From the NCBI GenBank assembly GCA_030145015.1, contig JAQYWI010000143.1:1-14153 (forward strand): a stretch of DNA of 14,153 nt. The letters are read 5' to 3'. Below are positions 6,586 to 14,055 of this stretch, in pieces (the first letter of the stretch is position 1; each line of letters opens with the position of its first letter). The notes under the pieces are model-generated. The model made no database searches, was not told the origin of the DNA, and saw nothing but the letters and a program-made list of their open reading frames with translations. The translations under genes were made by a program, and so were the position numbers. The stretch is from Desulfobacterales bacterium (GTDB taxonomy: Bacteria; Desulfobacterota; Desulfobacteria; Desulfobacterales; JAHEIW01).

Positions 6586-7593
6586 ATGAGCATCCGCAAA
6601 CGATTATATTTTTTGCTGGCTTTAATCTTTCTGGTCATAATGGCCGGAAGCACGGGCTATTATATTATCTTCGACGGTAAGCCCGGTTTTCTGAATTGTC
6701 TGTATATGACGGTGGTTTCCCTGACCACTGTGGGCTATGGTGAAGTGATAGAGGTTACGGGAAACGATACAGCCCAAATCTTTACGATGATTCTGATTAC
6801 TTTCGGCATGGGGATTATTCTTTACGGCATCAGTTCTTTGACGGCCCTGCTTTTAGAGGGAGAACTTTCAGGAATTTTTAGGAAAAAGAAAATGGCAAAG
6901 CAAATAGATAAATTAACAGATCATTATATCGTCTGCGGCGGCGGTGAGACCGGCAGCGGGGTGATTGCCGAGCTGTGCAAAAACAACGAGGTGGCCGTGT
7001 TGATCGAAGAAGATGCGGAAAGAATCGAACGCTGCAGAGCCATCTGCGACCTGCATTTTATCCAGGGAGATGCCACCGATGATGAAAACCTGATCGCGGC
7101 CGGAATTGACCGCGCTGCGGGGATTATCATCACGCTGCCATTTGATAAGGACACCCTTTATGTTACGATGACCGCCCGCATGCTGAATCAAAAAATGCGG
7201 ATTATCAGCCGCATGACCAATCCGCACCTGAAACCGAAGCTAATAAAAGCCGGAGCGAATGCGGTGGTATGCCCCAATGCGATTGGTGCCCTGCGCATGG
7301 CATCTGAAATGATCCGCCCTACGGCGGTGGATTTTTTAGATCGCATGCTGCGTTCAAGCCGGGGGGACTTAAGAATCCATGAATTAACGGTTTCAGAGAA
7401 TTCAAAGTTCAACGCCAAAGAAATCCGCGAATGCGGTTTGGAAGAACGCTACGGCCTGCTGGTTTTGGGAGCCAAAAGCAAATCCAATGAAATCGAATTT
7501 AACCCCGCGCCGACCCAGGTACTGGCGACCGGAACAACCCTGATCGTTATGGGGGCGGTGGGGCAAATCGCCAAAGCCAAAGATTCATTTTAA
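6586..7593 (+). CDS. Two-TM potassium channel with RCK (TrkA-N/TrkA-C) domain
   Basis: A 335-residue inner-membrane channel subunit of the MthK/Kch type, probably tetrameric. Membrane helix 1 is LYFLLALIFLVIMAGSTGYY (about 7-27), followed by a pore helix, the K+ selectivity filter TTVGYGE (about 47-53) and membrane helix 2 (about 64-90). A cytoplasmic RCK domain follows: YIVCGGGETGSGVIAEL is a Rossmann nucleotide loop, VLIEEDAERIERC holds the acidic end of strand 2, and FIQGDATDDENL and IIITLPFDKD complete the pattern. TrkA-C is near residues 260-325. Ligand (Ca2+, NAD(H) or nucleotide) is unknown. The frame can start 23 codons earlier at 6517, but that ATG lies upstream of the predicted transcript start and its extra residues look unlike the family. 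Neither ATG has a clear ribosome site. It is the first gene of the plus-strand unit, 21 bp before the FGGY kinase. Confidence 0.88.
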   Translation: MSIRKRLYFLLALIFLVIMAGSTGYYIIFDGKPGFLNCLYMTVVSLTTVGYGEVIEVTGNDTAQIFTMILITFGMGIILYGISSLTALLLEGELSGIFRKKKMAKQIDKLTDHYIVCGGGETGSGVIAELCKNNEVAVLIEEDAERIERCRAICDLHFIQGDATDDENLIAAGIDRAAGIIITLPFDKDTLYVTMTARMLNQKMRIISRMTNPHLKPKLIKAGANAVVCPNAIGALRMASEMIRPTAVDFLDRMLRSSRGDLRIHELTVSENSKFNAKEIRECGLEERYGLLVLGAKSKSNEIEFNPAPTQVLATGTTLIVMGAVGQIAKAKDSF

Positions 7594-7614
7594 AACTCCA
7601 GTCCTTCGCATGCT

Positions 7615-9177
7615 ATGGGTGCCAAAGATCTGATCCTGGCTATTGATAACGGAACTCAAAGTCTAAAGGCATTGATCTTTGATCCGCAGGGACAGCTGCA
7701 TGCCAAGGAAGCGGTGACGTTTGACCCGCATTTTTCGGAACAACCGGCCTGGGCTGAGCAACATCCGGACATATTTTGGAAGGCATTGATTCAAGCCTGC
7801 CAGGCCATCTGGAGTCGCCACAAAGTCGCTAAAGACCGCATCGCCGGTGTGGCTCTAACCACCCAGCGGGGAAGTGTGGTTAACGTCGATAAAAACGGTA
7901 AACCCTTGCGTCCGGCCATGATGTGGTTGGATCAGCGTAAAACCTACGGTCTGCCGCCGGTCGGCGGCCTCTGGGGATTGATCTTTAAAGCTGCCCGTCT
8001 GACGAAAACCGTTGCCTATTTGCAGCAGGAAGCCGAGGCCAACTGGATTCGTACCTATCAACCCGAAGTCTGGCAAAATACCCATAAATATCTGCTGCTC
8101 TCGGGTTACCTGACCCACCGGTTGACCGGCAATTTTGTCGATTCCATCGGCTGTCAGGTGGCTTACATTCCCTTTGACTACAAGCGGCTGCGCTGGTCGG
8201 CCGGCTGGAGCTGGAAATGGCGGCTACTGCCCGGGATCGACCCGACCCTATTGCCCGAACTGATTCCACCCGGCCAGCCCCTGGGTGAGATCACCGCAGC
8301 TGCGGCTGAAGCGACCGGAATCCCAAAAGGTTTGCCGCTGATTGCGGCAGCGGCCGATAAGGCCTGTGAGGTTATCGGTTCCGGCAGCCTTGAATCCTCA
8401 ATCGGTTGTTTAAGTTACGGCACCACCGCGACCATCAATGTCAATCATAAAAAATATATCGAACCCATCAAACTTTTGCCGGCCTATCCATCTGCCGTGC
8501 CGGACTATTATACGGTGGAAGTTCAGGTATACCGGGGCTATTGGATGGTCAACTGGTTTAAAAATGAATTCGGCCATCTCGAACAGCGGGAGGCCACCCG
8601 GCAGGGGGTCGAACCCGAAACATTGTTTGATAAGTTAGTCGAATCTATTCCCGCCGGTTCGATGGGACTGATGCTCCAGCCCTACTGGACCCCCGGGCTG
8701 AAAATGCCGGGTCCCGAAGCCAAAGGTGCGGTCATCGGCTTCGGTGACATTCATACCCGCGCCCACCTGTACCGCTCGATTTTGGAAGGCCTGGCCTATG
8801 CGCTGCGCGAAGGCAAAGAACGCATTGAACAGCGCAGCGGCACCCGGATTACCAGTCTGCGTGTTTCCGGCGGCGGCAGTCAAAGTCGCATTGCCTTACA
8901 ATTGACCGCCGATATTTTCGGGCTGCCCACCGCCAAACCGCATCTTTATGAAACCTCGGGGCTGGGTGCGGCCATCGATGCGTCGGTGGGAACAGGCCTG
9001 CACGCGAACTTTAAGACCGCGGTCAAAGCCATGACCCACGTCGGTGAGGTCTTTGAACCCAATCAAAAAAATCATGCACTCTACGATGCGCTTTATCATA
9101 AGGTTTACAAAAAAATGTACAAGCGACTGAAACCGCTGTACGAACGCATAAGAGAAATAACCGGGTATCCGAAATAA
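7615..9177 (+). CDS. FGGY-family carbohydrate kinase
   Basis: A 520-residue ATP-dependent sugar kinase of the FGGY branch of the actin-like ATPase fold, cytoplasmic. Seen are the phosphate-1 loop DNGTQSLK (11-18), the substrate motif MMWLDQR (103-108; Asp106, Arg108), the AAADKACE segment with the expected catalytic base Asp248, the phosphate-2 loop SYGTTAT (267-273), and the adenosine motif [19 protein letters not shown] (418-436). The family includes xylulose, ribulose, glycerol and gluconate kinases; I cannot pick the substrate. The Trp-rich insert near 194-203 ([10 protein letters not shown]) may help diagnose the subfamily. No sugar transporter or isomerase is adjacent, so it is not in a classic sugar operon. 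It starts 21 bp after the channel gene with no clear ribosome site; a second ATG overlaps 5 nt upstream in another frame. Confidence 0.88.
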   Translation: MGAKDLILAIDNGTQSLKALIFDPQGQLHAKEAVTFDPHFSEQPAWAEQHPDIFWKALIQACQAIWSRHKVAKDRIAGVALTTQRGSVVNVDKNGKPLRPAMMWLDQRKTYGLPPVGGLWGLIFKAARLTKTVAYLQQEAEANWIRTYQPEVWQNTHKYLLLSGYLTHRLTGNFVDSIGCQVAYIPFDYKRLRWSAGWSWKWRLLPGIDPTLLPELIPPGQPLGEITAAAAEATGIPKGLPLIAAAADKACEVIGSGSLESSIGCLSYGTTATINVNHKKYIEPIKLLPAYPSAVPDYYTVEVQVYRGYWMVNWFKNEFGHLEQREATRQGVEPETLFDKLVESIPAGSMGLMLQPYWTPGLKMPGPEAKGAVIGFGDIHTRAHLYRSILEGLAYALREGKERIEQRSGTRITSLRVSGGGSQSRIALQLTADIFGLPTAKPHLYETSGLGAAIDASVGTGLHANFKTAVKAMTHVGEVFEPNQKNHALYDALYHKVYKKMYKRLKPLYERIREITGYPK

Positions 9178-9190
9178 GAGGATTCAATTC

Positions 9191-10888
9191 ATGCTAAAAG
9201 AGCTTTCTATTCGGAATTTTGCCATCATTGACGATCTGCAGATCAGTTTTTCCGCTGGATTGACCATTCTCAGCGGTGAAACCGGTGCCGGCAAATCCAT
9301 CATCCTCAACGCGGTGAACCTGTTACTGGGCAGTCGCGCATCTGCAGATCTGGTGCGCACCGGGGCAGAAAATGCCGAACTGGAAGCCCTTTTTGAAATA
9401 ACAGAATCCAGCCGGGAGGCGGATATAATGACCGAACACGGTTACGCACCGTCCGACGGCCTGCTGGTCAGACGAATTATTTCCCGCAGCGATACGAACC
9501 GGGTGTACATTAATGGCCGCATGGCCACCATCCAGTTGCTCAATGCCATCACCGAAAATTTGGCCAGCATATCCGGACAGCATGTTCATCAACTGCTGTT
9601 AAAAGAAGAACAGCATCTTTTAATCCTTGATCAATTCGGAGGTCTTACGCCGTTACGCGCGGAAGTCAGCACCTATTTTCATCAGTTGATACCCATGCTG
9701 GAAAAATTAGAAACGCTAAACACGCTCAAAAAGCGGCAGAGCGAACATAAGGAACTGCTCGAATTTCAGCTAAGAGAAATTACGGCTGCCAACCCGACCC
9801 AGCGGGAGGACCAGGAGCTTGAACAGGAAAGGGCGCGCCTCAAAAACGCAGAACAGCTATATCAGGTCGTATACAACAGCGTTGAATCGCTCTACAGCGC
9901 ACCGGGTTCGGTTATCGAAAAGCTGGTGGATGTAAAAAAGAATTTGGATAAGATCAGCCAGATTGATCAACAGCTGAAGTCAAAAACCGCCAAATTGTCT
10001 GACAGCACCTATCAAATTGAGGATCTCATTGAAGGACTGCGGCGCTACCTGAATTCGATTCAAATGGACGAAAAACAGCTTGAGGCCGTTGAGGAAAGGC
10101 TTGATACACTCAATAAGCTCAAGCGCAAATACGGTGGATCCATAGAGGCTGTATTTGAAAGGCTCAAATCCATTGAGCAGGACCTATCCAATCTTGAAAA
10201 TATTACGGAATCAATTCGAGACACCGAAACCCAAATTGGTGAGTTGCAAACCAAATTGAAAGACCGGGCCTTAATGCTATCCCGTAAAAGAAAGAAAACC
10301 GCCGAAAGTTTCGCTGAAAAGGTAATTAGCCAATTGGCCACGCTAATGCTGTCGAAGACGGAATTTAAGGTATTGTTGCAAGTCCTGCCGGTCGATGAAA
10401 AAACAAACCCGTATCTGGCTTTAAAAAATGGCATGATAACCGCAACGGGTGTCGATCGGGCGACATTTTTAATTGCGCCCAATATCGGCGAAACATTAAA
10501 ACCTCTGGCGAGTATCGCCTCCGGGGGAGAGCTGTCACGTGTCGTCCTGGCATTAAAAGCCCTTTTAGCCAAAACCGATTCGGTTGAAACCGTCGTATTC
10601 GATGAGGTTGATGCGGGAATCGGCGGTGGTGTGGCCGAAGTCGTGGGGAAAAAATTGGCCGATCTTGCGAATTATCACCAGGTCATCTGCATTACCCACC
10701 TGCCCCAGATCGCCAAATTCGGCGACCGGCATTATCGTATTTCGAAACATGTTTCGCAAGGCCGAACCCGCACATCGATTCGCCTGCTAAATGATGAGGA
10801 CCGCTATGAAGAGATCGCTAGAATGTTAGGCGGCAAGAAAATTACGCAAGCAACCCTGGAGCACGCCCGCGAGATGCTTGAACGCTAA
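9191..10888 (+). CDS. recN: DNA repair protein RecN
   Basis: A 565-residue SMC-like ATPase that acts on double-strand breaks with RecA in homologous recombination. The N-terminal half-domain begins MLKELSIRNFAIID and carries Walker A GETGAGKS (29-36), then the RecN-typical SISGQHVHQLLLKEEQHLLILD. The middle (about 165-370) is a Glu/Lys/Leu-rich antiparallel coiled coil. The C-terminal half holds the ABC signature ASGGELSR (443-450), Walker B VVFDEVDAGIGGGVAEVVG (468-486) and THLPQIAKFG (502-511). Length and motifs are complete, so it should be functional. GAGGA lies 8 nt before the ATG and the gap from the FGGY stop is 13 nt, so it is probably co-transcribed. No LexA-type operator is evident directly upstream, so any damage control would act at the operon promoter. 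Confidence 0.97.
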   Translation: MLKELSIRNFAIIDDLQISFSAGLTILSGETGAGKSIILNAVNLLLGSRASADLVRTGAENAELEALFEITESSREADIMTEHGYAPSDGLLVRRIISRSDTNRVYINGRMATIQLLNAITENLASISGQHVHQLLLKEEQHLLILDQFGGLTPLRAEVSTYFHQLIPMLEKLETLNTLKKRQSEHKELLEFQLREITAANPTQREDQELEQERARLKNAEQLYQVVYNSVESLYSAPGSVIEKLVDVKKNLDKISQIDQQLKSKTAKLSDSTYQIEDLIEGLRRYLNSIQMDEKQLEAVEERLDTLNKLKRKYGGSIEAVFERLKSIEQDLSNLENITESIRDTETQIGELQTKLKDRALMLSRKRKKTAESFAEKVISQLATLMLSKTEFKVLLQVLPVDEKTNPYLALKNGMITATGVDRATFLIAPNIGETLKPLASIASGGELSRVVLALKALLAKTDSVETVVFDEVDAGIGGGVAEVVGKKLADLANYHQVICITHLPQIAKFGDRHYRISKHVSQGRTRTSIRLLNDEDRYEEIARMLGGKKITQATLEHAREMLER

Positions 10889-10899
10889 GGAGAGATGCA

Positions 10900-11370
10900 A
10901 TGCTCAAAACCCTAATAACATTGGCAGTGATTACATGTGTTTTGGTATCACCGGCAGCAAGCGATAATCTATCCCCCGCAAAACGGGCCGATATCGAAAA
11001 ATTGATGCGAATTACCGGACCACCGGATGTAACCAAACAAATTTCGAACTTTTTTATCCGCCAGATGAGCCAGGCGCTCAAAGCATCACGCCCTGATTTG
11101 CCGGCTAAAACCTATCGAATCTTGAGTGAGGAAATTAACACAGTTATTGAAGACCAAATGACGACCAAAGGCGGCTTTCTCGATATGGTTATACCCATTT
11201 ATGCCAAACACTTTAGCCATCAAGATATTAGAGGGTTGCTTAAATTCTACCAGACCGATTTAGGGAAAAAAACCATAAAAATTTGGCCGCTTATTCTTCA
11301 GGAAAGTATGACCCTGGCACAGGACTGGTCGAAATCACTCGGCCCCCTCATTAAAAAAAAATGTAAATAA
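10900..11370 (+). CDS. Exported DUF2059 protein
   Basis: A 156-residue protein with a Sec signal peptide: Lys3, a hydrophobic core LITLAVITCVLV, and likely cleavage after SPAAS near residue 21. The mature part fits DUF2059: EKLMRITGPPDVTKQISNFFIRQM, then MVIPIYAKHFSHQDIRGLLKFYQTDLGKKTI, then LILQESMTLAQDW. That domain is a small all-helical periplasmic module of unknown function. The C-terminus is basic (KKKCK). The only conserved-looking cysteines are one in the signal peptide and one near the end, so a lipoprotein is unlikely. AAGGAG sits 7 nt before the ATG and the gap from recN is 11 nt, which makes it the last gene of the unit. Its link to RecN is positional only. Confidence 0.85.
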   Translation: MLKTLITLAVITCVLVSPAASDNLSPAKRADIEKLMRITGPPDVTKQISNFFIRQMSQALKASRPDLPAKTYRILSEEINTVIEDQMTTKGGFLDMVIPIYAKHFSHQDIRGLLKFYQTDLGKKTIKIWPLILQESMTLAQDWSKSLGPLIKKKCK

Positions 11371-11588
11371 GCGTTTCAAAAAAGAGGGCATTGATCTCTC
11401 CGTCTAACTTGACCTATGGGCTGCCAATCCTTAATATTCATCCGGAGATCACTTTTCAGAACAGGCGTCACCCTTGTTTATGTCTTTTATTAGCCCATTT
11501 CTAGTTTTGAGAGGTGGGTTTGTTATATTCACAAATTTCGATACGGAAAATACGGATGGTCGTTATCATACGTGCAAGGAGTTAAGTT
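11371..11588 (+). other. Gap between DUF2059 and the M48-like gene
   Basis: These 218 bp hold no convincing gene; a 71-codon frame (11474-11689) overlaps the next gene and lacks support. An inverted repeat with a one-bulge stem, TGATCTCTCCG (11392-11402) against CGGAGATCA (11443-11451), could fold after the DUF2059 stop but has a 40-nt loop. AAGGAG at 11576-11581 is the ribosome site for the next gene. I found no strong promoter. Confidence 0.4.
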
Positions 11589-13325
11589 GTGCAAAGTGTG
11601 CATCAAAAAGCTTTCTTTTGGATTTGTTTGCTAGCTTTATGCATCGCCTGGTATTCACCGGTATCCGGCGAATCCGGCGCCGCATTTGATGCAAAATCAA
11701 AAAAAACGATAATAAACGGCGTATTGAACAAAAATCTGCTGATTGAGCCCCAGCTGAACAAATTAAATTTCGGATTTGGACGGCAAAAGGGCCTCGATTA
11801 TCTCTATCAAAAAACCGTCAGCAAGTTATTTTTCCAGGATAAAACATTAGAAGCCCGCGTAATCGATGTCATCATTGAAAGCTCAGATATCACCCTCGAA
11901 CTTTCCCATCCCATATTGGGCACGGGTACCATTAAATTTTTCTTTAGCAACGAGCTCCTCGATCAAACAACCGCTGAAGGCGTGCAGAAGATTCTGCTGG
12001 AGACGCTTGGCGACGAAAATCATCAATATGTTTTCAGCGACCCCCAAGGTAAACTTTATCATTTATGGTCCTGCAATCATTTATCGGATCCGAGCCTGTC
12101 GGCTCGTATGCGACGCGAGGACGCCGAAGCGCAAGGCTATCGTGGCAGTGCGTTTTGTTTTACAAAAGTGCCGTACATCCCTAATTTCTCTGTGGAAAAG
12201 GCCCTTAAAAGAGAATGGGCCATGCGACTTCGCAATTATGAACCTCTTGAGAAAAGTTCAAAAAAACAGGCGCATCTGACTGAGGTGGGCAAAAAGGTAG
12301 TGCAGAACTGGCCCAATAAGTTGATCGGTTACGATTATGCTTTTTATTTATCAGACAGCCGCCAAATTGACGCATTTGCTTTCCCGACCGGCAAAATCAT
12401 TATCACCACCGCTCTTTTTGACTCACTGGCCAACCCGGATGAGCTTGAAGCACTTCTGGTTTATACAATCGCCCATGTAGAGCAACGACACGCTTTAAAG
12501 GAGTATTATGCCTGTCTGGAAGATGAAAAGTATGCGGATACGATGAAAAAATTTGCTGCAGCTGCAGGCTCTCTGGTCGGACCCGCCGGCGGTGTAGTTT
12601 CAGGCGCATTAGATGCAGCCCTTCCGGAGGCATCGTGCAGCCCGCAGTCGCTCGGCGGATATCAAAATGAGTATGTTCAGGAAGCCGACTCCATGGCCGC
12701 TTTTTATTTTGACGCCCATGGCAAGGACAAAAGTGCGATCGTATCGCTACTTAAAAAATTGCAGTTCAGCGATCTGTCCGAAAAACTGCACCCGGATCTA
12801 AGCTTAACACGTCCGACTGGAGTTTCTTATAACGACCGTATTAAACGGGTGAAAAATACCCGGTTTGTGTATTTTAAAAAAGGCGGCAATTTTATATTGA
12901 AACGAAAAGGAAAGCCACAGGTTCAGCTGGCTTTAATTTACCAGCGATTCTATAAAAAAGAAAATAAATTGCTTGTCTATGTCGATGAAAAAAACCTGTT
13001 GCCGTTAAATCAAGATGCCAACGGCAAAATGAGCATAAGTCTTTCGGTTAACGCTAAAGACGGAAAGCACCGCTTCGAACTCAACGACCAATTTGTAACT
13101 GAAGATGTATGGGGCGTACATTTAACCTTTGACGCTTCAGACCCACAAACGCAAAAATTTCTGCAGGACATTGAAAAAGTTGTCCTGTCGGAAACTCCAA
13201 CCAAGAAGCCACACGATCGAGAATCCATCGATCCAGACGATAGATTAATAAAAAGCTCAAGCAGTTTATTATACGATCAGGCCAAAAGGGATTTCACCTT
13301 TGTTCCCGGAACGATCGTCTGGTAA
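11589..13325 (+). CDS. Exported M48-like protein with degenerate zinc motif (probable pseudopeptidase)
   Basis: A 578-residue exported protein. The start is GTG, with AAGGAG 7 nt upstream. Residues about 8-27 (FFWICLLALCIAWYSPVSG) look like a signal peptide. Residues 157-190 resemble the small Ada-like His/Cys module: LYHLWSCNHL ending in GYRGSAFC (His158, Cys162, Cys190), where the usual GYRPCxxC has lost its first Cys. The core at about 250-395 matches M48 peptidases: DAFAFPTGKIIITTALFDSL, then ELEALLVYTIAHVEQRH, then YVQEADSMAAFYFDAHG. In active M48 enzymes the motif is HExxH; here it is Tyr292-Thr293-Ile-Ala-His296, while His296, the RH pair (300-301) and the third-ligand Glu365 remain. 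I checked the codons: TAT ACA ATC GCC CAT. Loss of the first His and the catalytic Glu should abolish hydrolysis. The C-terminal ~150 residues are of unknown type. It may act as a scaffold or chaperone in the periplasm; that is inference. Confidence 0.78.
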   Translation: MQSVHQKAFFWICLLALCIAWYSPVSGESGAAFDAKSKKTIINGVLNKNLLIEPQLNKLNFGFGRQKGLDYLYQKTVSKLFFQDKTLEARVIDVIIESSDITLELSHPILGTGTIKFFFSNELLDQTTAEGVQKILLETLGDENHQYVFSDPQGKLYHLWSCNHLSDPSLSARMRREDAEAQGYRGSAFCFTKVPYIPNFSVEKALKREWAMRLRNYEPLEKSSKKQAHLTEVGKKVVQNWPNKLIGYDYAFYLSDSRQIDAFAFPTGKIIITTALFDSLANPDELEALLVYTIAHVEQRHALKEYYACLEDEKYADTMKKFAAAAGSLVGPAGGVVSGALDAALPEASCSPQSLGGYQNEYVQEADSMAAFYFDAHGKDKSAIVSLLKKLQFSDLSEKLHPDLSLTRPTGVSYNDRIKRVKNTRFVYFKKGGNFILKRKGKPQVQLALIYQRFYKKENKLLVYVDEKNLLPLNQDANGKMSISLSVNAKDGKHRFELNDQFVTEDVWGVHLTFDASDPQTQKFLQDIEKVVLSETPTKKPHDRESIDPDDRLIKSSSSLLYDQAKRDFTFVPGTIVW

Positions 13326-13427
13326 ACGCAACCATCGACGTTGGCTCGCACTTATCAGAAACCCGCCGGTCTTGAACCTATCTCAAAAAGCAGTAAAGTT
13401 TATTGAATAAAGGCCGATAAAATAAGA

Positions 13428-13453
13428 TGATAGTATGTTAATACATACTGTCA
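13428..13453. promoter_or_regulatory. Perfect-stem palindrome 103 bp after the M48-like gene
   Basis: TGATAGTATGT and ACATACTGTCA pair as an 11-bp stem (one T-G wobble) around TAAT. The core AGTATGT-TAAT-ACATACT is perfect on DNA and looks like an operator for a dimeric regulator, or a mRNA hairpin. It abuts the next hairpin, sharing one base. Confidence 0.45.
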
Positions 13454-13502
13454 CCCAATGCTCAGAGGGTGATTCGTGTTGAATCACCCTCATCCATTGG
13501 GT
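13453..13502 (+). terminator. Two-part hairpin, likely end of the M48-like transcript
   Basis: The inner stem is perfect: GAGGGTGATTC (13465-13475), loop GTGTT, GAATCACCCTC (13481-13491). An outer 8-bp stem ACCCAATG / CATTGGGT (13453-13460, 13495-13502) encloses it with a small internal loop. The tail is pyrimidine-rich but lacks a clean T-run. TCACCC also occurs at 13451-13456 and could pair with the same GGGTGA, so alternative folds exist. It is placed 128 bp beyond the stop codon, with no gene in between. Confidence 0.5.
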
Positions 13503-13629
13503 CTCACCCGCGCTTGCCTTTGTCTGTCTTTCTACCAAGCCTTGTCTTTTCCGTATATCGCTTATATAGATTAAAGTAACCGTTTAACCACTACATATGG
13601 TGGCATATAGGAAAATCTTTACCTAGTCA

Positions 13630-13649
13630 TTATGGAAATTTTTCCATAA
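13630..13649. promoter_or_regulatory. Palindrome TTATGGAAA-TT-TTTCCATAA, candidate enhancer site
   Basis: Nine-base arms are perfect around a 2-bp centre. The centre lies about 120 bp upstream of the start expected from the sigma-54 promoter at 13735, the normal range for a bacterial enhancer-binding protein site. A weaker inverted repeat, ATATG-GTGG-CATAT, lies at 13595-13608. The rest of 13503-13734 is AT-rich, and I see no gene in it. Confidence 0.45.
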
Positions 13650-13734
13650 ATCAGGCACATGTATCCGCTCATTTAGACACAGAACATTGCACAACTAACT
13701 GTATTTATTTTATAAGTTCTACACCAAAAAAAAT

Positions 13735-13750
13735 CGGCACGCTTTGTGCT
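13735..13750 (+). promoter_or_regulatory. Candidate sigma-54 (-24/-12) promoter
   Basis: CGGCACGCTTTGTGCT matches the consensus TGGCACG-N4-TTGCW at all but two fixed positions, with the required GG and GC dinucleotides exactly 12 bp apart. Transcription would start near 13761, 49 nt before the small ORF. A weaker sigma-70-like pair (TTGACT 13766, CAATAT 13789) also exists but would leave too short a leader for the ribosome site. Confidence 0.6.
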
Positions 13751-13809
13751 AAGAAACAAAGACGATTGACTTGCAAAAACAAAAAATCCAATATCGGAGA
13801 ATTTTGTGT

Positions 13810-13896
13810 ATGGAAGAAACGCTTATTTCTTTACTCATTGCTTTGGTAAGTGCTCTAATTATTGTCATTTCATTTGAAATCTACATCGGATTATAA
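13810..13896 (+). CDS. 28-residue single-pass membrane small protein
   Basis: ATG to TAA encodes MEETLISLLIALVSALIIVI followed by SFEIYIGL. Residues 5-22 form one uninterrupted hydrophobic helix, preceded by two acidic residues and followed by Glu23, with no positive charge anywhere. GGAGA lies 9 nt before the ATG. The candidate sigma-54 promoter lies directly upstream and a PilZ gene starts 159 bp downstream on the same strand. I do not recognise the protein. Its support is the ribosome site, the strongly biased composition and the promoter; at this length a chance frame cannot be excluded. Confidence 0.5.
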   Translation: MEETLISLLIALVSALIIVISFEIYIGL

Positions 13897-13902
13897 GGGT
13901 CA

Positions 13903-13975
13903 TTTGGGAACGGTCAGGACTGCTTTGGGAAGGAGCCGTCTCGGCAGTGGCTATTTTAAGGGGGGTATTTGGGAA
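13903..13975 (+). repeat. Three TTTGGGAA direct repeats upstream of the PilZ gene
   Basis: Identical octamers start at 13903, 13924 and 13968. The steps are 21 and 44 bp, about two and four helical turns, so all three face the same side of the DNA. They occupy the 159-bp gap between the small ORF and the PilZ gene. They may be regulator sites for the PilZ gene or part of a leader RNA; nothing here identifies the binding factor. Confidence 0.4.
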
Positions 13976-14055
13976 ACTTTGCAAAAGATCTGCAACGGTG
14001 ATGAATGGGTTGGATCTAAACTCTCATAGCCATAACCGATAACAGAAGGTGCCAA

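Noticed and set aside
13653..13669. A second sigma-54-like site (GGCAC ... GC)
   Set aside because: The GG to GC spacing is 13 bp instead of the strict 12, and the -12 element is poor.
13899..14043. An open frame between the small ORF and the PilZ gene containing VIWERSGLLWEGAVSAVAIL
   Set aside because: It has no ATG near its beginning; the only GTG has a ribosome-like site 11 nt away, and the composition shows no coding bias. The overlapping TTTGGGAA boxes explain part of its repetitive look.
13897..14055. Cyclic di-GMP riboswitch before the PilZ gene
   Set aside because: I looked for the conserved GEMM core pattern and did not find it.
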